Part shown: positions 42,746 to 52,273 of the stretch, in pieces
Layout of the letters: each line of letters begins with the position of its first letter
How positions within the stretch are numbered: the stretch's first letter is position 1
Source of the DNA: Bartonella sp. HY038
GTDB taxonomy: Bacteria; Pseudomonadota; Alphaproteobacteria; Rhizobiales; Rhizobiaceae
Direction of reading: 5' to 3'
DNA: 64,000 nt
Assembly (NCBI RefSeq): GCF_014117425.1
Contig: NZ_CP059725.1
Location: 1,922,001 to 1,986,000, forward strand
Program-made: the position numbers and the translations under genes
The notes under the pieces: generated by a model
Databases searched by the model: none
Told to the model about the DNA's origin: nothing
What the model saw: only the letters and a program-made list of their open reading frames with translations

Positions 42746-42862
42746 ATTTATCTTATCAATCGTTACATTTATTAATAAAATTGGTTTTATATAAAATTGC
42801 TAGTTGAAGGCTACGCTTTGATAGGTTAGAAAGCAAAAATTGATTTTTCAGGAATCAATTAC

Positions 42863-42939
42863 GCACCCGTAGCTCAGCTGGATAGAGCGTTGCCCTCCGA
42901 AGGCAAAGGTCACAGATTCGAATTCTGTCGGGTGCGCCA
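42863..42939 (+). tRNA. tRNA-Arg (anticodon CCG), island attachment target
   Basis: A 77-base cloverleaf with encoded CCA. Acceptor GCACCCG pairs with CGGGTGC, and the anticodon loop CTCCGAA gives CCG. Bases 42891-42937 recur exactly at 59595-59641. The tRNA stays intact because the integrated element supplies its 3' part. Confidence 0.97.
42891..42937 (+). repeat. attL: 47-bp direct repeat in tRNA-Arg
   Basis: This segment of the tRNA, from the anticodon stem to the acceptor stem, is identical over 47 bases to 59595-59641. Use of a tRNA 3' half is the usual target of tyrosine integrases. Confidence 0.93.
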
Positions 42940-42999
42940 TTAAAATATAATAAAATCAATATTTTAAGGCATTATTTACTGTATTTTTTTTCGTTCAAT

Positions 43000-43026
43000 T
43001 TTAAATTTGTAGCAGTTTTGTAGCAA
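43000..43026 (+). repeat. Left inner 27-bp direct repeat (putative integrase arm site)
   Basis: Identical to 59466-59492. It contains TTTGTAGCA twice, 11 bases apart, about one helical turn. It lies 62 bases inside attL. Confidence 0.75.
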
Positions 43027-43207
43027 TTGGCGTGAAAATGTGTTTTAAACCAGCGCATTGATCCTTTTGAGCGCAGTTAAATTTGTTATTATTTTCACTT
43101 GTTTTAAATGTACTTGATAGGCTTGAAGAGCGAATCTTTAACGAAGCTTCGCCGACAATTGACTAGCTTTTATCATGGAAGTGGTTTGACCATGAAAAAA
43201 ACGCGCC

Positions 43208-43552
43208 TTACTCCCCTTCATTATCGCCATCATATTTACCAGCTTTATAATTTTTTTCAATTTGCTTAAATGCGCTGGTGGTTAGCGTGTTAACTTCATA
43301 AGCGCATTGCTGGTCTTCCATAAATTCATGGTTGGCAACAATTTCAATATAAGGCTTGGCTTTTTCACTTGCAGGATTTTTATAATAATAAGTGCAGACC
43401 TCTTCTTGGCAAAATTTAACTAAAACATTTTGCTTGTTTAATTTAAAGCTTTTGAGCACTTGTGCAATTGGCTTGCAATCTTGCGCATGTGATGATGTTA
43501 TTAAAAACGTTGATATACTGGCTATAAGCACTGCTGTATAAATCTTTTTCAT
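43208..43552 (-). CDS. Secreted hypothetical protein, island left end
   Basis: A 114-residue protein with a clear signal peptide (1-23, cleaved near SSHAQ). The mature part has four cysteines (in DCKP, FCQEEVC, QQCAYE), which suggests two disulfides. No family is recognised. It is divergent from the next secreted-protein gene, so the two may share regulation. Confidence 0.65.
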   Translation of the reverse strand: MKKIYTAVLIASISTFLITSSHAQDCKPIAQVLKSFKLNKQNVLVKFCQEEVCTYYYKNPASEKAKPYIEIVANHEFMEDQQCAYEVNTLTTSAFKQIEKNYKAGKYDGDNEGE

Positions 43553-43656
43553 TTAAGAGCCCCCATAATTCAGATGTAATTTAATGCGTTTACAAATCAG
43601 CTATTTTCACCGTAACTTAAGCCATAGAAAAAGTCATTTTAATTGGAGGATGTTTA

Positions 43657-44166
43657 ATGGCAAAGTTTAATATATCTTTTAAGATATTGGGCGCATTGTT
43701 TGTTACAGCATTTTTATTGATAAGCCCAGCGCAAGCACAAAAATTTGAAAATTATCCAGCCACTCAAATTTATAAAGGCAAGCAAGCCAAATTGCAGCTC
43801 ACCAAGGATAATGGTGGCTTAACCTTTAAAACAAGAATTACTGAAGCTGCCAAAAAGGGTGTTAATTTTGCTGGACAATATAGCATTGTTGAAATTGGCT
43901 GCGGCTCGTCCTGCCTTATTGCGTATGTGGTGGATTTAAAAAGCGGCAAATTATTTAGCTTTCCTCTTGGTGGGGAGGAAAATTATCAAATGCAATTGCA
44001 ATATAAGCCCAACAGCCGCCTTATCAAAGTGGTGTGGAATGATATCAATGCCGCCCAAAATAAAGCTTGTGTGATTGAATATTTGGAAATGCAAAAAGAT
44101 AAATTTAAAACCATAAACCGCACAAGAATGCCATCTGATGGTTTCTGTGATGCTTATGTAGATTAA
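43657..44166 (+). CDS. Secreted hypothetical protein with conserved core
   Basis: A 169-residue protein after a GGAGG ribosome site, with a signal peptide (1-28, cleaved near AQAQK). The mature part includes GVNFAGQYSIVEIGCGSSCLIAYVVDLKSGKLF, a pattern seen in small periplasmic proteins of many Proteobacteria; the function is unknown. Its stop overlaps the start of the following gene by one base (TAATG), so the two are probably coupled. Confidence 0.7.
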   Translation: MAKFNISFKILGALFVTAFLLISPAQAQKFENYPATQIYKGKQAKLQLTKDNGGLTFKTRITEAAKKGVNFAGQYSIVEIGCGSSCLIAYVVDLKSGKLFSFPLGGEENYQMQLQYKPNSRLIKVVWNDINAAQNKACVIEYLEMQKDKFKTINRTRMPSDGFCDAYVD

Positions 44167-44906
44167 TGAGAGATAAACAAATGATAAAAGTTGACGATAA
44201 TTATATAATAAATTCAATACAGAGATATAAAAATGAGTTATCGCTGAATAGTGATAGAGCGCATTCTTTTGATTACTGTTTTAATTATTTTAAAAGAAAC
44301 TGTAATACCTCCAGATATTCCTTTGCAGATAATATGGAATTAAGTTCCTTACATTTAGGTTTTTACCTAGCAAGTTGGGGAATGTATCGAGGTTCAAGTT
44401 ATTTATTACAAAATAGTCTCTCAATTTATGAAAAAGTTATTGAATATTTTGATGTTTTGAAAAAAAACCATTTAGAGTTAAATCATTTGTCACCATGGGA
44501 TATAGACGTAAGTAGCTATAATGAAGATAGCATAAAATTTTTATTAAATCTTCATAAGAATATAAAAGAGTGCTTAAAAATAAATACAAAAGAACCTTCA
44601 GATATTTTGATTACAAAAATTATGCTAGGTGTGTTTGGAAATGTACCAGCTTATGACGCTTATTTTAAAAAAACTTTTAAATTGATATCTAAAGATCTGA
44701 ATTACGATTGTGCATTTACTTCGTTTAATAGTAAATCATTAAAAGTAATTAAAAAATTTTATGATAAGCATAAACAATCCATAGACACGATAGCTCAAAC
44801 CTATACAACAGTAGATTTTAGTTCAAAGAAAAAAACAGATATAAATTACACAAAAGCAAAAACTATTGATATGTTTGGATTTATGTGTTCGTTTCAAAAT
44901 AAGTGA
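44166..44906 (+). CDS. Hypothetical cytoplasmic protein, island cargo
   Basis: A 246-residue, AT-rich-coded helical protein. The block LHLGFYLASWGMYRGSSYLLQ is strongly protein-like, and from memory similar blocks occur in unassigned bacterial hypotheticals. There is no signal or membrane helix. A later ATG at 44181 is possible. It overlaps the secreted-protein gene by one base. Role unknown; its place in a defence-rich island makes it a candidate for testing. Confidence 0.65.
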   Translation: MRDKQMIKVDDNYIINSIQRYKNELSLNSDRAHSFDYCFNYFKRNCNTSRYSFADNMELSSLHLGFYLASWGMYRGSSYLLQNSLSIYEKVIEYFDVLKKNHLELNHLSPWDIDVSSYNEDSIKFLLNLHKNIKECLKINTKEPSDILITKIMLGVFGNVPAYDAYFKKTFKLISKDLNYDCAFTSFNSKSLKVIKKFYDKHKQSIDTIAQTYTTVDFSSKKKTDINYTKAKTIDMFGFMCSFQNK

Positions 44907-45370
44907 TATTTATTGTTAGACTCAATCTATTTGGGGCGATGATCAAGCAGACGCATGTAGTTCGTGGTTTATTTGATATATTTCAAAATGTTGCTCAACT
45001 GACTATAATTTCGCGTATTACCCCTGTTGGACTTTGTTGCGAGTAGATACTTTTCACTACGAACATCATTAGATTTATTGGAAGCGCATAACTCCTGTAT
45101 AAATTGGATTGTTATTATTTACATAAAAATGCATAAAATTGGAAGATTACGATAGAGCTTTTAAAGCACTGTTAAATTTCGGATTGACTAATGTGTTTTG
45201 TCACTTATAGTAACCTTATAGTTTTGAAAGCTACATTATTTTGCTACAAGCTTTGAGTCCAAATCTCATAAATTCATAAACGCAAATCAAATAATCAAAA
45301 TTTCTGAAAACGAATAAGTAAGCGCTTACAGTGTTTGCCTTCAAGTCGTTTTAATTTAATGAGGTAAAAT
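44907..45370. other. Intergenic stretch inside the island
   Basis: About 460 AT-rich bases. No intact frame, RNA or repeat is supported. The part next to 45371 must contain the promoter for the deoxynucleotidase. Confidence 0.4.
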
Positions 45371-45943
45371 ATGACATCTTCAAAAGATGATAAATGGAAT
45401 GAGCCTTTTAATCCAATGATTGAAGAGGAGTTTTTAAAAAAATATAATATAAAAAAAACAACTAAAAATACTCTATTTATTGATATGGATGGTGTGCTTG
45501 TTGATTTTGATAAAGGTTATGAAAACTATTTTGGCTATAAACCGACTAAAGTTGATGACAATGTCGATTGGGCGTTGGTGAATGGTGTAGAAAGTTATTA
45601 TGCGAATATTCCGCCTATGGAAGATTTTAAGGAATTATGGGAGGGGATAGCACATTATAACCCTATTATTTTGACTGGTGTTCCTAAAGAAGTGCCGTCG
45701 GCTGCTGATGATAAAAGAAAATGGGTTGATAAACATATTGGTAAAAGCCAATTAATGATTACCTGCTTGTCAAAAGATAAAAGCCTTCATATGAAAAATA
45801 AAGGTGATATTTTAATTGATGACTGGACAAAATACCAACATCTTTGGATTGAGCGCGGTGGACGCTGGATCACACATATGAGTGCAGAACAATCACTTGC
45901 TGAATTAGAAATGTCTATTTTAATGGACGATATATTTGTGTAA
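45371..45943 (+). CDS. 5'(3')-deoxyribonucleotidase-like HAD phosphatase
   Basis: A 190-residue HAD-superfamily protein of the NT5C type that removes phosphate from (deoxy)nucleoside monophosphates. Motif I is DMDGVLVDF with nucleophile D38 and acid D40. Motif II is the Thr of ILTGVPKE (T102), and motif III is ILIDDW (D150, D151). An N-terminal extension of about 30 residues precedes the core. A ribosome site (GAGG) lies 8 bases before the ATG. In this island it may serve nucleotide metabolism or phage defence. Confidence 0.82.
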   Translation: MTSSKDDKWNEPFNPMIEEEFLKKYNIKKTTKNTLFIDMDGVLVDFDKGYENYFGYKPTKVDDNVDWALVNGVESYYANIPPMEDFKELWEGIAHYNPIILTGVPKEVPSAADDKRKWVDKHIGKSQLMITCLSKDKSLHMKNKGDILIDDWTKYQHLWIERGGRWITHMSAEQSLAELEMSILMDDIFV

Positions 45944-45967
45944 CAATTATTGTACTCTGTTCAATAG

Positions 45968-45990
45968 GATTGAATAGTAGCTATTCAATC
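45968..45990. terminator. Hairpin between convergent genes
   Basis: A perfect 10-bp inverted repeat (45968-45977 with 45981-45990) with a 3-base loop lies between the nucleotidase stop and the dGTPase remnant stop. It lacks a T run, so it is only a candidate terminator. Confidence 0.5.
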
Positions 45991-45993
45991 AAC

Positions 45994-46401
45994 TTACTGA
46001 TCATAAATTGAGCCAATATCAGGCATAAATAAGCGTTGATATTTTTTAGACGCATAGTAATCTGTTATGCCTGCAATATAATTGCAAACAATACGATGTT
46101 TGATGCCTTTTTCGTTCTCATAGAGTTCAAGATGATATTCACCCATAAATAAAGGATTTTCACAAAAGACATCAAAAAGTTGACGGATTAATTTGCGCAA
46201 CTTCTAAACTATGCGTCAATCGATTACGGTAAAAATCACTTTCACGATGCTTAAAACCTGTCTTTTTCCTTGTAATCTTCTAAAAGCAGAGGAATTTATC
46301 ACTCTTGCGCGGTCAAAATGGGCAACTTCTTATAATAATTGGTCTTTAAAGGAAGGAAGCTCTCTTCCTTCATAAGATTTGCGCATTTTCCACAGTTTCA
46401 T
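45994..46401 (-). pseudogene. dGTP triphosphohydrolase remnant with large internal deletion
   Basis: From 46401 the frames give a dGTPase N-terminus: MKLWKMRKSYEGRELP, then FDRARVINSSAFRRLQGK and RESDFYRNRLTHSLEVAQI, the region with the first metal-binding His of the HD domain. The sequence then jumps to the C-terminal region LFDVFCENP and HRIVCNYIAGITDYYASKKYQRLF. About 250 central residues and several frames are missing. The family hydrolyses dGTP and can limit phage DNA synthesis. Not functional here. Confidence 0.8.
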
Positions 46402-46558
46402 AGCAATTCCTTTGATTTGATAGAGGGTACTTTAATGAATTGTATTCATTATATAATCATAAATAAAACATGATGACAAATGCTTTTTAAATGTATTTTT
46501 ATGAGTTTTTATCATATATAAATGATGATTAATTGAAGCCATTATTTAAGGGTTAGTG

Positions 46559-48580
46559 ATGCAAACAGAATTAATTAATGCTCTAAACATTGTGTTAAAG
46601 CAATTTCCAGAATATTGGGAAGCTGACAAGTTGCACCGTACAATGGTGATTGAAGATATTCAAAATAAAAAGCCTGAATTGATAAAAGCATTCATTCAAA
46701 ATGAAAAAATAAAATCTCTTTACGGTATTGATATTGGAGGTGTTTTAGTTTTTGATTTTAATGGCTTAATTTCTATCCTTAAATATAAAGAATATTGGGC
46801 AGATAGCTTTACAAAATATCGCAATAAAATTGGCTTAACGACAGATGGGCGTTACCTTGAATATAATTCCGATGTTGTATTAGATTTTCCTTATAAAGAT
46901 TGTGTGCTTGAAGGTGGAATGAGCACAGAAGAGCAAGGTAAGAATGAAATTTATTATAATGAAATTATCGCTAAGGATGAAATTGACCGCCTTTTTGGAC
47001 CCAAAGTTTTGACCAATGCGAAGCGCTATAACAAAGATGGTGTTGAAGAAAGTATCACTAATTTTAATGATGAGGATAACTTAATTATTAAAGGCAATAA
47101 CTTAATTGCGCTACATTCATTGAAACAACGCTATGCTGGCAAGGTGAAGCTCATTTACATCGATCCACCTTATAATACAGGCAATGACGGCTTTAAATAT
47201 AATGACCGCTTTAGCCGTTCTACTTGGCTAACATTTATGAAAAATCGGCTTGAAGTGGCAAGAGAATTGTTAAGCGATGATGGTGTCATATTTGTGCAAT
47301 GTGATGACAATCAGCAGGCATACTTAGTTATTTTGATGGATAGTATTTTTGGGCAAACGAATAAAATTAATGTAATTAGTGTTAAAATGTCAGAGGCAAC
47401 GGGAGTTAAAATGTCCCACGCTGACAAAAGATTTCCAAAATTAAAAGAATACATTTTATTTTATAAGAAAGAAAACTTAACATTTTTAAATCCTGTAAAA
47501 ATACCTATCGACGCTTGGAACAATGAATATAAAGAAATTATTTTGAATGTTAACAAAGATGATTTGGAAACAATAAAAGAAATAATGGAAAAAAATAAAT
47601 CAACTATAGATGAAGTAAATCTTGTAAATGAGATTGTCTCTTTAGCAAATATAAAAAGTCTTTCCAGCTATTTTAATGAAAATGATATCAGTAAAGACCA
47701 ACAAGATAAATTTAAATGGGAGAATTCTTGGCGCATAATTCAAGCAGTCGGAGCAGGAAGTATTAAAGAGCGTGCCATCAATGCAAGAACAAATAATGAA
47801 ATATCTGCTTTACTTACATCAACTGGTAAACTAAATATTTTTAAAAATAATTTTGATGAAACTTCAAAAGATCCAAGAATACGAATTATATTTGCAGATA
47901 AATATCTTGAATATAATCCAGGCGATTTTTGGACTGACATTAAAACTGCAGGCGGTGTTGGAAAAGAAGGTGGAGTTCTTTTTCCAAAAGGTAAAAAACC
48001 TGAACAATTACTGCAACGTATAATTAATAGCGTGACACTATCAAATGACATTATTCTCGATTTCCATCTTGGAAGCGGCACCACTGCTGCTGTCGCTCAT
48101 AAAATGGGACGGAGATATATCGGCGTTGAACAAATGGATTATATAGCTGATATCACAGTACCACGTTTGCAAAAAGTTATTGAAGGTGAACAAGGCGGTA
48201 TTTCTAAGGATGTTAGCTGGCAAGGTGGTGGTAGTTTTGTTTATGCGGAGTTGAAAAAGCTTAATTATGAATTTGCAGATGTCATAGATGCGGCAACAAC
48301 TAGTGATGATTTAAAAATCATTTATGAAGAGATGCGGCAAAAAGCGCATCTTAACTATCAAGTAGAATTAGATGGCATTTTAAACAAAGTATATGAAGTG
48401 GATGGTGTTGACCATTTTCTCTCGTTTAATGAATTGGATTTGCAAGAACAGAAGAAGCTATTGATTGAGCTTTTAGATAAAAACCAGCTTTATGTAAACG
48501 CTTCAGAGATGGAAGATAAGCAATTAAATTTTTCTATGGAAGAAAAAGCATTTACAGCAAGTTTCTATAAAAAGGATTAA
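46559..48580 (+). CDS. Type III restriction-modification methyltransferase (Mod), N6-adenine type
   Basis: A 673-residue DNA methyltransferase that recognises the site and protects host DNA. The order is that of the beta class: catalytic DPPY at 202-205 (motif IV) precedes the S-adenosylmethionine motif DFHLGSG at 501-507 (motif I). The long region between, about 230-480, is the target-recognition part. The ATG is preferred to a GTG one codon earlier. It ends 4 bases before res, and the two proteins form the restriction complex. AT-rich codons suggest transfer. Confidence 0.92.
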   Translation: MQTELINALNIVLKQFPEYWEADKLHRTMVIEDIQNKKPELIKAFIQNEKIKSLYGIDIGGVLVFDFNGLISILKYKEYWADSFTKYRNKIGLTTDGRYLEYNSDVVLDFPYKDCVLEGGMSTEEQGKNEIYYNEIIAKDEIDRLFGPKVLTNAKRYNKDGVEESITNFNDEDNLIIKGNNLIALHSLKQRYAGKVKLIYIDPPYNTGNDGFKYNDRFSRSTWLTFMKNRLEVARELLSDDGVIFVQCDDNQQAYLVILMDSIFGQTNKINVISVKMSEATGVKMSHADKRFPKLKEYILFYKKENLTFLNPVKIPIDAWNNEYKEIILNVNKDDLETIKEIMEKNKSTIDEVNLVNEIVSLANIKSLSSYFNENDISKDQQDKFKWENSWRIIQAVGAGSIKERAINARTNNEISALLTSTGKLNIFKNNFDETSKDPRIRIIFADKYLEYNPGDFWTDIKTAGGVGKEGGVLFPKGKKPEQLLQRIINSVTLSNDIILDFHLGSGTTAAVAHKMGRRYIGVEQMDYIADITVPRLQKVIEGEQGGISKDVSWQGGGSFVYAELKKLNYEFADVIDAATTSDDLKIIYEEMRQKAHLNYQVELDGILNKVYEVDGVDHFLSFNELDLQEQKKLLIELLDKNQLYVNASEMEDKQLNFSMEEKAFTASFYKKD

Positions 48581-48584
48581 GTTA

Positions 48585-51230
48585 ATGGCAAAGGCTGTAA
48601 AAAAACAGAAGCTTGACCTGCTTTTTAATCAATGGGAAGATGATAAACAATTAAATTTGTTTATGAAAACCATTAACGTATCTGATTATATAAAAGATAA
48701 TTTGAAAGATGACTTGCGTCCATATCAAGAAAAAGCGTTGCGAAATTTGCAATATTCGCAAAATGAGCAAGGTGCTGATTTCCGCTATAATCATCTATTG
48801 TTTAACATGGCGACGGGCTCAGGTAAGACAATGGTGATGGCTGCTGTTATCCTTTATATGTTTAAAGAATTTGGATATCAAAATTTCATTTTCTTTGTAC
48901 ATACAGATGCTATTATTCAAAAAACGAAAGAAAACCTATTAAACCCCACATCTTCAAAATATCTTTTTGCTGATACTATAGAGATCAATGGTCGTCAAAT
49001 AGAGATTAAAGAAGTTGATACATTTCCTGCTCAGCCAGATAAGCATACGATTTATATTAAATTTTCGACTATTCATAAGATTCATGATGAATTTAGAAAC
49101 CGCCGTGAAAACTGCGTGAGTGCAGAAGATTTAAAGGAATTCCCACTCGTTTTATTAGGCGATGAAGCGCATCACTTCAATGCTGCCACTAAAAAAAGTG
49201 ATGACAAAGAGGATGATGAGAAGACTTGGGAAAATACCGTTGAGGCGATTCTTCGTTTGCAGCCTAAAAATCGTTTATTTGAATTTACTGCAACAATCGA
49301 TTTAGAAAACAAAAATTTATATGACAAATATAAAAACAAGATTGTTTATCAATATGATCTCAAGCAATTCATGTCGGATGGTTACTCTAAAAAAGTAATG
49401 CTGTTAGAAGCGGATCAAAATGATGACGACAAAATGCTTGATGCTGTTTTGTTAAGTCAATATCGTAAATTAGTGGCAATGGATAACGGTATTAAAAATT
49501 TCAAACCTGTTATTTTATTTAAATCAAATCTCATCGCTGTTTCCAAAGCAAAACAAGAGGATTTTATTCAGATGATAGAAGCGCTATCGCCTAATAAAAT
49601 TGAACAGCATTTAACGGATAAACAATCGCAAATAAGCATTACAAGTATATGGAATAAAGTTATTGAGCGTTATGCGAAAGGTAATTTGCTTAATATTGTT
49701 CAAGGCATTCAAAAAGATTTTGATGAAATGAATTTATTGAATGTCAACAAAACTGATTTGATGGAAGAGCGACCTGTTTTATTAAACACTTTAGAAGAAA
49801 TGGATAATCCTATTCGTGCAGTCTTTGCCGTTGCAAAAGTCAATGAAGGCTGGGATGTATTAAACTTATATGACATTGTTCGCATTAAAGAAAAAGCCTC
49901 GAGCTCTAAAACTGGAGCAGAAGCCGAAGCACAGTTAATTGGACGCGGCGCAAGATATTATCCATTTATTTACAATGGTGAAAAAAGTTATATCAGACGT
50001 TTTGATAATAGCGTCAGTGATTTAAGTGTATTAGAGCAGCTACATTATCACACAATTAATGATCCAAGTTATATTACGAATTTACATGCTTCCTTAGAAA
50101 ACGCCAATGTTATTTCTCAAGTTGATGGTTCTGGAAAACGAGTAAATGCCAAATTAAAAGAAGAATTTAAAGAGTCAAAAATCTATCGAGAAGGCAAACT
50201 TTTCTTTAATAAGGTTGAAGAAATAAAAGATAATGAAAGAACATGGGAATCCTATTCATTAGATAAAATATTTGAAGTGACGTTTAAAAATCTTTCGGAA
50301 GTGAGTTTAGATAAATTATCCAATCATGAAGATGTTGAAGTATATTCTTTGACATTAGAAGTTGATAAAAGATATTTTCAAAAGGCAATTCAATCAAATG
50401 ATTTTTATCAATTTGATAACCTAAAAAAATATTTTCCTACTCTCGAAAGTATTGAAGAGTTTATTGTAAGTGATGAATATCTAAAACAACTGACTATCAT
50501 TGTGCAGTTGCCTTCAAAAGTAAAATTAGAAAATTTATCTGCTAAAGATAAGTTGAAAATTTTAAATGAGGTCATGGATAGAATTGCAAACAACATAAAA
50601 AGAAATAATAAAAAATATATAGGTACTTATAATTTTGTTAGTAAGCCTCTTAAAGAAGTTATCACTGATTATAGCATGATCATTGATGAAACTTCGTTAA
50701 GCGATGTAAGCCAAATTATAACTGCTGAATCTTCTATTGGAAAAACGTGGTATGTTTATGATCAGGCAATATTAAACCAATTGGAACATAGATTGATTAA
50801 ACTTCTTGAGGGTTTTATGTCAAAACTTAAGGAAGATTATAGCGAAATTTATGTTATCAGAAATGATGAACGATCAACGCGTTTTAAATTAACCGAGTTT
50901 AATGCCGTTAGGGGCTTTATGCCTGATTTTATTATGATTATGACGAAGAAAGAAAGCAACGAATATTATCAAGTATTTTTAGAGCCGAAAGGTGGCAACA
51001 GATTATTAGAAGATCAATGGAAAGAAGAAATGCTTGAAACTATCAATAGTGATAGGATTATCATTATTGGTGAAAATGATAATGTCAGATTGGTAGGTAT
51101 TAAATTTTATAATGATGATGCAAAAGGCAGAAAAGACGAGTTTGTAGAAGACTTTGAACGAAGACTTTATGATGGGAAAAAACTACTCAATACTGCACAG
51201 AGAGAAACTCAGCCAAACTTATTAGATTAA
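48585..51230 (+). CDS. Type III restriction enzyme, helicase-nuclease subunit (Res)
   Basis: An 881-residue SF2 ATPase and endonuclease that works with Mod to cut between inversely oriented unmodified sites. Walker A is ATGSGKT at 76-82, DEAH is at 193-196, and the C-terminal helicase lobe holds EGWDVLNLYDIVRI and AQLIGRGARYYPF. The PD-(D/E)xK nuclease is recognisable from D781 (MPDF) to E800-x-K802 (LEPKGG). All key residues are present, so the system looks active. Confidence 0.93.
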   Translation: MAKAVKKQKLDLLFNQWEDDKQLNLFMKTINVSDYIKDNLKDDLRPYQEKALRNLQYSQNEQGADFRYNHLLFNMATGSGKTMVMAAVILYMFKEFGYQNFIFFVHTDAIIQKTKENLLNPTSSKYLFADTIEINGRQIEIKEVDTFPAQPDKHTIYIKFSTIHKIHDEFRNRRENCVSAEDLKEFPLVLLGDEAHHFNAATKKSDDKEDDEKTWENTVEAILRLQPKNRLFEFTATIDLENKNLYDKYKNKIVYQYDLKQFMSDGYSKKVMLLEADQNDDDKMLDAVLLSQYRKLVAMDNGIKNFKPVILFKSNLIAVSKAKQEDFIQMIEALSPNKIEQHLTDKQSQISITSIWNKVIERYAKGNLLNIVQGIQKDFDEMNLLNVNKTDLMEERPVLLNTLEEMDNPIRAVFAVAKVNEGWDVLNLYDIVRIKEKASSSKTGAEAEAQLIGRGARYYPFIYNGEKSYIRRFDNSVSDLSVLEQLHYHTINDPSYITNLHASLENANVISQVDGSGKRVNAKLKEEFKESKIYREGKLFFNKVEEIKDNERTWESYSLDKIFEVTFKNLSEVSLDKLSNHEDVEVYSLTLEVDKRYFQKAIQSNDFYQFDNLKKYFPTLESIEEFIVSDEYLKQLTIIVQLPSKVKLENLSAKDKLKILNEVMDRIANNIKRNNKKYIGTYNFVSKPLKEVITDYSMIIDETSLSDVSQIITAESSIGKTWYVYDQAILNQLEHRLIKLLEGFMSKLKEDYSEIYVIRNDERSTRFKLTEFNAVRGFMPDFIMIMTKKESNEYYQVFLEPKGGNRLLEDQWKEEMLETINSDRIIIIGENDNVRLVGIKFYNDDAKGRKDEFVEDFERRLYDGKKLLNTAQRETQPNLLD

Positions 51231-51264
51231 ATATGATGTAATAAAGAACTTATGGAAAAACCTC

Positions 51265-52090
51265 ATGCGTAAATCGAATGGATTTAATAAAATGCAAGAT
51301 TAATTTAGAGGTTGTCTTATAGGTGGTGCAATTGGTGATGCTTTAGGTGCACCTGTTGAGTTTGTGGGTTATGATGAAATCATCAATAAATTTGGAAAAA
51401 AAATACCGAATATTCACATGCTTATGGTGGTTTGGTTAAAATTACTAATGATACTCAAATGACACTTTTTATTGTCAAGGGTATCATTTGTGTTGTATTT
51501 TGTGATTAAGAAAAAAGCATTGATACATTATTGTGTCAATTAGCAGCTTCTTATTTGCGTTGATTTGACATGCAAGGGATAAACAATACTGCTTTAAATG
51601 TTGATTATTCATATATGTTAGAAGGTGTTTTGTTTAATCAAGTATATAGCAAGAAATGCTTCTGCTACCGTAAATATGCATTGAAAAATGGTTTACATTT
51701 AGTTGCTGCAATTAATGAGACTTGTAATATACAGAAACTTATACCAACAAAGAAACGAATGAGAAAATTACGCAAGGTTTGCTGCTCGCTTTTGAATATC
51801 TTCTTACCTATGAAGGAATTAAGCTTATAGGAAAAGGCTGGAAAGCAGAAGAGGCATTAGCTATTTCCCTATATTGTGCACTTACTGCAATTAAATTGAA
51901 GATGGCATTATAAAGTTATTAATCAAAGCGGAGTTTCATATCCAGAAGGTTCAATAACAGGCAAGATTTTAGGGCACATTTACGGCTATCAGCCTATCAA
52001 TGATTGTTTGCTCGATGACTTTGAACTCAAAAAGGTCATAATTGAACTATCCGATTATCTTTTTACAGTTACAACAAGAGGCATATCGTT
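51265..52090 (+). pseudogene. ADP-ribosylglycohydrolase-family remnant
   Basis: A start followed by an in-frame TAA at 51301, then [20 protein letters not shown], the N-terminal hallmark of ADP-ribosylglycohydrolases. In other frames follow [18 protein letters not shown] (metal-binding TDDT-like element), GLLLAFEYLLTYEGIKLIGKGWKAEEALAISLYCAL and the C-terminal GVSYPEGSITGKILGHIYGY, where the usual second metal motif is altered. Multiple frameshifts show decay. The family removes ADP-ribose from proteins or nucleic acids. Confidence 0.85.
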
Positions 52091-52273
52091 TGAAAAAAGG
52101 TTCGTTATTATCCCTTTCGATTTAAAAAACATTCAAATCAGAATTAGCTTTTAAGTTTTATATTTGGTGTGCAAAAACGGTCATTTATGCCCATGCGGGC
52201 AATAAGGGTATTTAAATAATAAAACACATGCGCTATATTATGGTTACCCTTATTGCGCATGGAGATTAAAACT

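Noticed and set aside
44931..45000. Possible gene remnant in the island gap before the nucleotidase
   Set aside because: No frame gives a recognisable protein pattern over more than a few residues.
46559..51230. Part of a BREX or DISARM system
   Set aside because: Only a methyltransferase and a helicase-nuclease are present, with no brx or drm partners. The DEAH plus PD-(D/E)xK architecture is that of type III Res.
51570..51830. An independent 86-residue gene after res
   Set aside because: It is one frame of the ADP-ribosylglycohydrolase remnant; coding similarity continues in other frames on both sides.
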